Assembly: GCF_035582795.1 (NCBI RefSeq)
Contig: NC_134371.1
Location: 50,633,001-50,697,000, forward strand
Direction of reading: 5' to 3'
Length of the DNA: 64,000 nt
Source of the DNA: Mycteria americana
Lineage: Eukaryota > Chordata > Aves > Ciconiiformes > Ciconiidae
Shown here piece by piece: positions 12,900-24,200 of this stretch (position 1 is the stretch's first letter; the number at the start of each line of letters is the position of its first letter). The position numbers were made by a program, and so were the translations under genes. The notes beneath the pieces were generated by a model. That model was not told where the DNA came from, did no database searches, and was given only the letters and a program-made list of their open reading frames with translations.

Positions 12900-14370
12900 C
12901 GACCGCCTGAGTGACGATTCAGTGGCATTTCATTCAAAGGGGTACTTTATTTCTCTTTGAACATGCCAGAATTACTGCAGGAAATCAATCGCGTTTCGTA
13001 TTTTTTGCAGACCTGAAGTAGCTCAATGAGATAACCTGCCAAAATACAACTGAGCACGAGCTACAAAACATCCTCCTTCCTTTCTCTGATAGTTTACCGT
13101 ACGTTTCAGGGGTGATTGGACTGACAACAAGACTCTGCTGAGATCCCTTCTTCTCCTGTGATGTGTTCCTGCCGCTGCTGAGAATTAAATGCATGGCACA
13201 AAGCAGCACAGGGGCTGATACTATTTTTCCTCCAACCAGTCTTCATTGCCCGATATCCTTTTTCTAGAGCTACGGTAATTAAATATCAGCAAATTCTACA
13301 ATGCTATAAAGCAACGCTGCTTTTTCACTGCCATAAATTTCCATTAGACAGAAAGATTTATGCTATGCACTGTTTGGAAACCTTCTGCCACCCCCAGATT
13401 TAACCTGCTTCCATAGAATTATAACCATCAGAGCTACTTAAATGAAATATCAAAGAATAAATTTCACCAAAAGAAAAGGCCTCTGCTGGAAAGCCAGAAG
13501 GCCAATCAGAAAGACCCAGCAGGACAGAATTCACTACTAGTGTAAATATGGGCAAACTTGTGAAGGCGTTTGGAGGTGTACACTCCCTCTCAAGCTGACT
13601 ACGAGTCTGGACGGCTAACCTTTGGGCCAGGTTAGACCTTCTGGGTTTTTACGTTAAAGAAAAAGAAAAGAAAATTACTGCTTTTCCAAGTAAGCTGACG
13701 TTTCTTTCAGTGTGTTTCACTTCCAGATGCTCTGTATTCATACAATGAGGAAAACGTTTGAAATACATGAAAGTAATCCAATCGGAACACAAATATAAAG
13801 AACATTTAAACTAACCTTCTGTACCAGAAAGCGATCAGGCAGTGCTTCAGACTGACAGAAGTTATGCAAATTGGTTCTCTCTATTAGCGCAACGTGCAGC
13901 CTGGGGAATGAAAATCTGTTAGAAGCACAATTCAAATTCCCGTGCTGACAGCAAAATTACAATTTGTGGCTTACTGTTCCCTCTAACTGAAGTTGGGGGG
14001 GGGGGGGGAAGCCCCCTCGCCTTGACTCTCCAATACAGAAGGACTTTAATGTTCAGAGTGTGGCTTTCCAGAAGCCACCTGGTCTTAAAAAAATCCCCAA
14101 ACTCTAATCCTTCAAGTTTCACCCGGTGTGTCTTCACCAAAATCTGCTGGTGTGAAACTGGAGTTATACCGTGACAGTAAGTTTTACATTTCATCAAAAT
14201 GTCAACATAACCAAACTAAATAAGCATTTGGTTTCCTTTTTTGGGCCTTTTATCTCAGTGTCTATCAACGACTATCTGTTACTTAAAAGCATCATGACTA
14301 AAATTCAGATGGTTTCATTAATTTTGCTAAGCTTGCAGAGCAGCTAAGTAACTCGTGTTTGTAAGGTGAT
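12900..14370. other. Spacer between two CpG islands
   Basis: Normal-composition sequence with no recognised exon. It holds a 14-base G run at 13995-14008, flanked downstream by CCCC, which could fold as a G-quadruplex or be an unreliable stretch of assembly. Confidence 0.5.
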
Positions 14371-15011
14371 TACATCGGGCCCACCAGAGTGACCGGCGGC
14401 CCGGCGCAGGCGGCCCGGGGCGGATTCCGCTGCCGCCGCGGGGCCCGAAGCGGGGGGGGGGGGGTGTTACCGAGCGGCGGGCCGCTCCCGCCCGGCAGAG
14501 CCACGTGTACCCCGGGCGCTCCTCAGGGCGCGACGCCGGGGCCGGCTCCCGCGGCCGCTGCCCCCCCTGGGCCGGACCGACACGCAGACCCCAACTCAGC
14601 AGCCGCCACAGCCCACCCGGGGCGCGACCCTCCATGAACCCGCCCGCAGCGCGGCGGCACCAGCCGAGCTACCGGGCAGGGCAGGGCAGGGCAGAGCCCG
14701 CCCCGCCCCTCCCTCCGGCCAAGCCCCGCCCCTCCCGCCAAGCCCCGCTCTCGGAAGGCCCCGCCCCGCCCCGCGTGCTGCGCCGCGGCCGGCGCCCAGG
14801 GGGCGCTGCCCGATGAGGGCAAGCGCCTCGTGAGGGGGCGGCGCGCAGGCGCGCGGCGAGGGCGTGGGCGTGAGCGTGAGGCGGCGCTGCCGGGGCGCGC
14901 GCTGCCCGGCTGGTGCGCTCCTTCCTGCGCTGAGCCCGCCCCGCCGCCCATTGTCCTCGTGCCATGTGACCGGGGCCGGTTACAAAGCATCCCCCCCGCC
15001 GCCGTTATTTG

Positions 15012-15021
15012 TGCTGAGTCA
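15012..15021 (-). promoter_or_regulatory. GCLM: Antioxidant response element of GCLM
   Basis: The minus strand reads GTGACTCAGCA, an exact match to RTGACNNNGC with an embedded AP-1 site TGACTCA. NRF2-small MAF heterodimers bind this element, and GCLM is an established NRF2 target in mammals. Here it lies 61 bases before the start codon, so it is in the core promoter or the 5' UTR. Confidence 0.8.
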
Positions 15022-15082
15022 CGGTGCGGCGCTGCCCGGTGTCGCGGGGAGCTCGGCGGCCGCCCCAGCGCCAGGCTTCCCC

Positions 15083-15202
15083 ATGGGGACGGACGGCGCC
15101 CGCGCCCTGCTGGAGCGGGCGGCCACCCTCACCCTGCAGACCGGCAACCTCCTCAACTGGGGCTGCCTGCGCAAGAAGTGCCCGGCCACCCCCGGCGAGG
15201 AG
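15083..15202 (+). CDS. GCLM: GCLM coding exon 1
   Basis: Codons 1-40, starting MGTDGARALL and ending at GAG|GTGAGC, phase 0. Contains the LQTGNLLNWG signature. GC-rich because it lies in the promoter island. Confidence 0.95.
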
Positions 15203-18200
15203 GTGAGCGGGGCGGGACCCGGGGCTTCCCCTCCGGGCGCCGCGGCGGGGGCTCGTCCTGAGGCGGGGGGCGGGCTGCGGCGGGCGCCTGCGCGGCGGGG
15301 GGGGGGGGGGGGGGGCTGGGGCGGGCCGCTACACAGCCGAGCGGCCGGTGTGGCGGCGGGGGGAGCGCTGGGTACCGCTCTCTGCCGGCGGCGGGTGCGA
15401 GGGCGTCCGAGCTCTCACAGCACTCTCCGGAGTAGGGCTTGTTTTTCCGGCGCTGGACAGCGTGGCCTGGTGCCCGTCATTGAGGGGAAAACGGCTTAAT
15501 TGCCCTAACGACCGCCTCGGCGGTGCCCGCGGGCGGGGGCGGCTCCCGCCCCCCACGCGTGCCGTGTGTGCCTGTGGCCGTACCGCGCGCGTGCGCTCTC
15601 AAGGCACGAGATGGGAAAGGCGAAACACGCCTTTATTTTTTCTTTTTTTTTTTTTTTTACCTCTCTCGTGTGTGTTCTGTCCTGTCGGGAAGTCGGCCGG
15701 GCCTGGGTTCGGTCGGGCCGGTCCAGTCCGCGGAGCGGCACCGCGGGGCTGGCCTCGCCGCCGCGGGCAGCGCCTGACGGGCAGCGAACCCGCGGCCTTG
15801 CGGTGGAGCGCGTCGGAAAACCAGCAGGCTGGCTGTGCGGGCGTTCGAAGCGATAGCCAGAACCTCGCCAGCAGCAGCGCAGGGGTGCCCCCGGAAGCTG
15901 TTTGCTGTGTTCGAGCCTCTGAAGAAACCAACCCGTGTTTCTGCTCTCGGGGAACGCAGAATTAAAACGCTTACGAGTTTAAGTACTGTCTGTAATGGCA
16001 AAGGAGATCCCTGATACTTCTTTAGCAAGAGAAAGATATGAATAGAGATGAGTTTGCATTACAAACGATGAAGGTTCTCTTTTCTAACCTGGAATTAATT
16101 TAATTTCTTGGTGCTGACAGGTTTCAGGAAAATTAGTCATTGCTGGCTTCTTTAACGAGTATAGCTGTCATTCTTTGTTAAAAAGTTTTTTCAACTTTTT
16201 AATCACCACTTTAAAACTATTACCTTTAGCAGTATGTGTCAACACTTAGAATAATCCTGATAAAATGTCTGGAGGTCCTGTGGCCATGAACTTCAGAACC
16301 ACTGTATTTTCTGTCTCATCACGACACAGTAGTTTGAAAATGGTCATTTAATAATCAGAAGAGCTATGGTTTTGGCTGGTTATTGCTATGTAGTGGCACT
16401 GTTGATAATCTAGAAGTTGGTTGACTGCATATTAGTCATGCACAAATGGTAAGAAAGGTGACCGGGAGGATGATGTAATGAGAAGGAAAAAATCATCATA
16501 CTTTTATTTAGTTGTTTTGGTAATAACTTCTTTATTAGGCCTGGTTGCTTATTACAACATTCTGCGATGTGTGAAATAGGGCTAGGTTCTGAAGCAAAGA
16601 GATAGCTGTATTGTAATGAGCACCCTTGTGTGAGCAGTTTCTGGAGGGCTGTTAAATGAGGAGTGGCCAGTGCACATAACTAATCAGTTAAGGTATTTAA
16701 ATTCATTTGCTTGCAGGGAAATCTGCATTTAAACATAAGGCTCGCTGCTTTCCAGAGTTGCTGGAATTCCAAAAACAAATAATTGACATCAATTATCAGA
16801 AATAAATTGGCTTTTAACTCTTCTATTTGGTGTAGTTAGTGTGTATATAGTTCTCAGTGGCAGAATGTAAGCTAAAATTTTGTAATCTATGAACCCTAAT
16901 GTTAGGAGTTTGGGGATGTAACTGTATTTGGAAAAGCTGGTCAAAGCAGTCGAGTATGCTGCGCTTCTCACCTGTGTTGAAGGCAAGGGAATGGTGTGCT
17001 TTGGAGACAGAGGCTTGTGCATACTAACTACAGTAGAAATATAAAGTGTGACAGTTGCAAAGTAGCAATATATAGAATATACATATTTAGCGCTAACTTC
17101 CCCTCAGAAAGGAAAGGATAACATTGTAAGTTGCATCAAAAGAGGCTAAAGAGTTCCAGCATTGTGGATAGCTGTTGGGAGGGGGCAAGTCAATTCTTGC
17201 CTTTTGACTTAGTTATCTCTTTCATGCCATTTTAAATGACTGGGAAAGAATGTATAGAATTTGTGCTCGTAAAGTATTATTACTATGTTATGTCTTAAAC
17301 TTTGTGATATCTGGGGTGGGGGGAGTGGCTTCTAGTTTGTGCATAGTATTATGAGCTCTCTGAATTAATGTTAGGTGTCACAGGAAATTGCTATTTAATG
17401 GTACAAAAAGTAGGTATCCACATAGTTATAAAAGAGATTGCTAAAAGTGAAGTAAAGCAGCAGCTCATGAAAGTGCTCCTACCTGTGGCAGATAGCAGTC
17501 TTGACAGCACGTTTACTTAGCCTGCAGGGTAACAACTCCCAAGATGTATCAGAGGGAAGCTATAGCATTGGTACAGCTGAAGCACTGGTACAATATGCAA
17601 TTAATTAGCTGATTTAGACTTAATAGTTATGCCTTACTATGTTCAAAAAAATCCATGATCAGAATCCTATTCAAGTTTATTTTGCATCTGTGGATGCAAG
17701 AAACATGCAAGTGTGGGGTAGGATCTGAAGGTTCCCCCTTCAGTAATGAAAGACTTAAAAGCATTAGTGGTTTGGCACAGTGGAATAGGCAGACAGTAAA
17801 TGAAAAGGGTCAGATGCATCTTGGAAAGAAAAGTAATTAATATAATGAGTATTTAGTCTCATTTCTAACAATGTCACAGCACGTACGCTATTATCTGACT
17901 GCATTGTAACTTAAGAATCTCTGTGCAAAAAAAAAAAACCACCCCACACCCTAGTACTTGCTTGCTTAGCATTGTTCTTTCCTTAGCTGCTTCTTTTCCA
18001 AGATGGCATTGGTCTGGGAAATAAATGAAGTACAGTACTTGTATTACTGCTAAAACTCTTTCTGAAAGAGGAGAGGAAGATACGTAAGTAAACTAGTTTG
18101 AACAAGTTTCAGATGGAAGCTATGAAGGAAGAATCTTCTGTGGTTGAAGGAACGGTGTCATTAGTTCACCTGCTCAGTCTGTCCTACATGCCTATGAATC

Positions 18201-21200
18201 ATTGTATTTCTGTGCAGCTATTAACATACCTACACTTCAATATGAAAAAATATTTTGTAGGTGAGGGACTGCATTCAGAAAACGCTGACTGAATGGAGCT
18301 CAAAGATTGGACAAGACCTAAATCAGGTAGGAGAGGTGTTATGCATGTTATCCATGTTACATCTGAAAATGGAGAAATATGTAGTTGGCTATACCTTTTA
18401 AAATATAAATGAATTTAGTAAATTTCTGTAAAAGTATCTGCAGTTCCAGATATCTTAAGTGTATTTCTCAACTTCCCTTTTTTTTTTAATATTTAGTAAA
18501 TTTTGAGAGGTTAAGAAATACCAAAGTAAAGAATCCTGTTGATGGTAAAATAGACAATTCTTAGCAAAATAAAAGTCCTTGTCTGTAAGATTTCAAGTTA
18601 ATCATTGGGGCAATCGCAAAAAAAAAAAAAAATCTGTGTACCTTAGAAGTTTGCTAGCATGCTTGTAAAAACTCAATGGAGAATTATCTAAACTATGGAG
18701 ATGATAAACTAGATAGCTGAAGATCATCCCATTTGGAGGGGGACTCTGAAGCGTAGCCTTGGTTGTCTCGGAAATATTTCTGAACATGCAGAAGTGGCAA
18801 TTTTTTTGTAAAAGCTAAAGACTGCCACGTAATTTTTAAAACCAGAATCATAGGCATCTGACATCAAGATTTTGGTGTACTTGCCTGCTCCTCTTTCACT
18901 ATTGCTTCTGAAATTCAGTAAAGCAATAATAGGTTCCTACTAAATACATTATTTGCTCTGTGAAATATTAGCATGTTTCATTAAAAAAAAAAAAAACAAA
19001 CAAAAAAAAAAACCAAAAAAAAACTAAAAAAAACTTTCCTGACCATTTCTTTGGGTTTTGTAAACCAGTTCTTGTGTAATGGTGGCATCAACTGCACATT
19101 GCTGCATTCCCCACTGGAGTGTGGTGAGGCAGTTATTGCTGAATGATTTGTGGAAGATCTAGTGATTGCTCAAGAGAACATAAATAAATGTTTGGCTCTA
19201 AGATGTAGTGATCCATTTAAAGTTAATTATTTAGTGTAAGCTAAGTTTTACTGTCAATACATGTTAACTGCATAATTCCAAATTCTTTTATTAATTATAT
19301 TGGTTTCCAGTAATTTTTTTTTTTAAATTAACTTTTGTTTAAAATGCTGATTGTATGGAATAACTCAGACTCACCTGAGGATTTTTTGGTAGGGCAGGAA
19401 AAATTACCAGAGTTCTTGGATGGTGGCAGGGTGCTCTGTGTGTGTATAATACAAAATCTCAAGGTAAAGACTGAAAAAAGTCACCTTGTGCCAACTGACA
19501 TGAGATGTCAGCCTAGTCTTAAATGAGGTCAGAGGGTGAAACCTCTGAACCTTTCCTAATTTTTAGTTTCAAAATTATTGTTTTATATCTGTATTTTACA
19601 GTATTGTCACTGTAGGCTTTTCATAGGCTTCACTGAAATTACAAAATACTTTTATGCAAAGATGTTCCCACCTAACACTCAAAACCCCTAATTCTGATAA
19701 TGTTTGTTTACAGCTGGTCATGAGGCTTTTTTTTAAAGCAAGGCAGTTTGAATTGGCACAGCGATCTGTTCACATCAGAAAATCAGAGCACTACTAAATC
19801 TTATTCCAATAATTCTTATCAGTAATTTCTATTTTTTATATTAGGGGTATATAAAGCCTTTCATATAGCTTCATTTTCCTGACCTCCCCTCAGAGATCAA
19901 GAAGCATTGGGTTACTTTCTTTCTGTCATTGCATTTTTATACTATTTTTGTTTCTAACTGCTGTAAGGCTTTTTTTTTAATTACTAAAAACATTCTTCAG
20001 GAACTTACTGTCTCCTCTTGACGAGTTGTTCCTAAGTCTCATGTACTTACTACAGGAAATACTGGAGGTTCTGGAATGTACTGTAGCTCAAGCTATAGAA
20101 AAAATAAATCCTGAAGAAAGGGATGAGTTGAAAGTATCAGGTAAGAATGTAGTAAAAAATTCAGTGGCATAAAAAGGTTTCATATGCAGTCATTAAGAGG
20201 ATGTTAATATATGTGTATTTTTTCCACCATGTTTTGTAATTGCAAAGTCAGATGACATTAGTGCATACTGTTCTACTTTGGTTAATCTAAAAGTTTGCTA
20301 AGAAAGACTTGAATTCGTATTTCAGGTTTTAAAGCAGCTCAGCATTTTTATAGTTTAACTTGCATCCCCTCAAGACATTTTAAATGTATTTTGTGAATCT
20401 TTGACTTTTCTGAAGCAAAATATTACAGATAATAGTGCAATTAAGAAATAGCATTGGAAGCACATTTATTTGCATAATTTTTCCAGGTTGAATATGATGA
20501 ACTTGAAGGAGGCAGTCCAAACTAACACTAGTACATTTTGAGTCTCAGTAAGTTGTGAAGAAGTCTGTTTGTACTATTACATTTGGGGTTTTTATACAGG
20601 TTGTTATGGTTATTGTTTGGTGTCTTGATGCTTAAGTCCTAGCTTTACAGCTTATTAGATCATTTAACTGGATGATTTCTTGTTCTGAGACTGCACAACA
20701 TCTTTGAAATTTAAGAGAACAGTGTCTTTATTGGGCAGTCACCTTTCACAAGGTTGGTTTTTTCCAATTTTTTAAGTGTATATTCTAAGAACCCTTTACC
20801 CAAAAACTCATAAGTAGTGTATACAGCAAAAGTAAATAGCTATATATTTAATAACAGCTGGCTAGTTTAGTTATTGATTCCAGTTTCTTTGAAACTAGCA
20901 AAACTTTTCATCGTTGGATCAAACTCTTCCTCGATCAGAGATGCAGTTGACCTGGGTAAGTGTGAAACTCAAACTTCTGGTAGGGTTTCTCTTTTACTTT
21001 ACTATTTAGAAATAAAATTAGAACCTTTTCCATTTAAGAGGTTTATTTAGTGACTGTCACAAGTATATCCTGTTTCCCTACTAAGAGAGACTTAGGTAAT
21101 CAAGTCTATTTACACGTTAGTTCTGTCAGTAAACTTATTAAATGTGGATTGCTGTAACCTTGGGTCTACAAACTCAAATCTGATTCCTTGGTCCAAGGAG

Positions 21201-24200
21201 GAGCAAGTTTTTATTCTTTCACACAAAACTTGTTAAAGTGAATAGCATGTGATGTTTTAGTAACAGTGATACAGTAGTTCTTACAGTTGTTGTTAGTTGC
21301 CAGTTGTTTTTAGCATGATGAACTTCACTACTAACTGTGCAGTATTTCAGAGATTATTTAGGAAATAAAACAATGCTGCAACCAGCTGATGAAATAGTTA
21401 AGTTTGATTGAAAATACAATATAATGGCTGTACTGATACATAAAGTTTTGTTAGCCTAATGTAGCAGTAATTGTGAGCAGCACTGAACTTTACCACTTTG
21501 GAATACTCTTGAGTGTAAGAGGTTACCAAAGAAAAAAGGGTCAAATATCATTCTTTTCTATTGATACTGCAGTTAATAGCCCCTTTATTGTAAGCTGTAG
21601 TACCATTTGTTAAAAATACATTGACAGAATCCTCCTCCAGAAGAAAATAACTTACTTAGCTACTTAGTTTTATTCATTTTGCGGTGCAGAAGAGGCCTCA
21701 TGACTTGCATCTTTCCTAAAGCTCAGTGATACTCCAAGACTTGCCACTTCTCTCTGGCAATTTAGATCTCCATATTCGGTGTGCTTTTAGTCTAACTCTT
21801 CACATATATCAAATAGTTCTCCTAGTCCGTGCCCTGTACTTGAGTTAGTTCAGTGTGAAAGTTATGAATTTTGGAAGAATTGAGAGTGAAGGAATCAAGA
21901 ATTGTATGTCACCACTGTCTTCAGAGAAAAATATAGTTTTAATGTTGAAAAGGAGAAAAAAGCTTCACACTTGGGGGGGGGAGGAATGTTGTTGTGGTTA
22001 TGTCCATCTGTCTTCCCCCTCCCCCCCCCAAGATCTACAGTTGAAACTTTGCCTTCAGCTGTATGTTTGATTCTTTGCTAAAAACATTGTGTTACTATCC
22101 TTGACTGCTGATACACTCAGTTTCAAATGGCGAATGGGAAGCTGGCAAAGTGAAGCAGGAGGTGTGTTTTTTGCTGAATTTGAAGAGTCATGCTGCTTAT
22201 GTTTGTATCTCAGAAAAGATTTTGCAGTGTCTCTGTTCTTTTTCCTCAGCGTGTTCTGCCCTTGGAGTTGCTCAGTTAGACTCAGTCATTATTGCCCCAC
22301 CTCCAGTTGAAGATGGAACTAGCCTCTCCTTGGAGTATTTGCAACCTTATTGGCAAGAACTTGAAACTCTAGTTCAAAATGAAAAGATTGTTGCCATAGG
22401 TACCTCTGACCTAGATAAAACACTGTTAGAGCAGCTGTATCTGTGGGCACAGGTGAGAACAAAATTCCTACTTGTAGCATTTCTAGGACAGAGTAACTGT
22501 TTTGTTGGCTGCCACATTGTTATAAACTTCTGTTATAAATAGGTTTATGTACAAAATATTAATTAGCCCTGTTATTTTCAGCATCTTATGGATGGTCACA
22601 ATGTTGTTCACAGTGGGGGAAGCTCAGGGTGGGGGATTGTCACTTGTTCGATGTTCCTACATACAGGCCAGCGAAGGCTGGAAACCACGGGTCTGTTCAG
22701 TAGCAGGTTCTTTGAAGTAGTTAAGGTTTAAGGTTTAAGTTTTGAATGCTCTTACATTTAGCAAGGAGTATAAACAGTACTCTTAAACCTTCAGATTTTT
22801 TCCAGTGACTCTGAAAACATAGCTGTTTTCACTTTAAGCTGTGTTATGAATGGAGGCATTTCCCCTTCGAAAAATGCTGTTTGTGTGCTAAGCTTAAATG
22901 TAAAGAGGAGGACAGGCACAATATTTTGTTGTGCCACAATCAAGTGGCACAATATTTTGTTGTCCAATGTGACTAATTGCCTCTTGTAACATTTAAGTGA
23001 TGGAGGTCTGTACTAGTGTGTGCCCATGCTTGTGTAAGCTTGTGGATTTACTGTTCTCTTGTTCGTTCTTTGAATACTCCTCTTACGATATTTCTTTTGT
23101 GGTATGTGAACATACTGTATCTGTATAAGAGATCCTGCTGAGAGTTCTGATCTGTGGTCTTGGCTGTTCTGTGTATACTGAGAGGAGGATAATTGAGGGG
23201 ATTAATGACCACTTCCGTGGTGATCATGGATGCAGTTTGTGATGAGTCAGTGGAAGCGAGTCACTTTTAACTTAATCTGGTCTACACACGTACCTGAAGG
23301 CATGGAAGACTGCAAATTGCATATCCTTAACAAAAAATATTTGGGTTTTTTAAGTCTTTTTCAAACTAACACCCCTATAATGTTTTTACTACAACCTGCT
23401 GCCTTTTAGGGAGCACAGCAGACAGGAAGCCAGAATGGGTTAGTACACAGCTTGCTGTGGCAGCACCTGAAGTTAGATCCTGTTCTTGCTTTGGGCTCTG
23501 TGCTGCAGGAAATGGCAGATGTAGGAGTTGCCTGTTCAGCATCATGCAGAATTAATTAGCCTTGTTCAGACCTCAAAACAATGGTCAAAGGCAAATTGTT
23601 CAAAGCAAAATTTCTGTTGTAATAGAGGGCATGGGGGAAACAACTAAAATAAGTACATTAATATTTTTCTTCTTATAAAAGTATTTTGTTACTTTCAGGT
23701 GAAACCAAGTAGTAATCAGGTGAACTTAGCTTCCTGTTGTGTGATGCCACCTGATCTCACAGCATTTGCAAAACAGTTTGACATACAGCTGTTAACTCAC
23801 AATGACCCAAAAGGTAAGGCTTTGCCAGATAAGTTAACAGAAGACTTTTAAATGCATTTATTCAGTACAAAATCAGGAATAATCTTTCTTTGAACTTCAG
23901 ACTTTGTTACATTTGAATCCTGAACAAAGGATTCTAAAAGTTTCACCTCTATAAAATATTTCTATTAAGTTCTTGCTTTTGCTTCAGGAAAGGGGGGAAA
24001 AGGCAATCTTCCAGCCTTGGATAGTTTCTTGAAGTTATTTTAATCGGAGGCAATAAAGTAAATAAAAGAACAAACTACTGAAAAATTTGTACTACATATG
24101 CTCAAAAAATAGCTTATTTTCACAAAACATAAAATGAAATTACAGTTGTATTGCTGAAGGCCAGTAAATGACAAATGAAATTCCACTTGCCCAGAACTTG

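Larger units (their letters stand above)
14380..15400 (+). promoter_or_regulatory. GCLM: GCLM CpG-island promoter
   Basis: A dense CpG island spans the GCLM start. Visible elements are several GC boxes (CCCCGCCCC and relatives, 14700-14775), a GGGCA tandem repeat at 14675-14693, an E-box-like CCATGTGAC at 14962-14970 and the antioxidant response element at 15012-15021. No TATA box stands out, as expected for a housekeeping island promoter. The transcription start cannot be fixed from sequence; it probably lies between about 14.8 and 15.0 kb. Confidence 0.8.

Noticed and set aside
22150-22249. Upstream extension of the frame of GCLM exon 5
   Set aside because: The exon begins after TTTCCTCAG at 22249 and joins exon 4 in frame; the extra residues are intronic.
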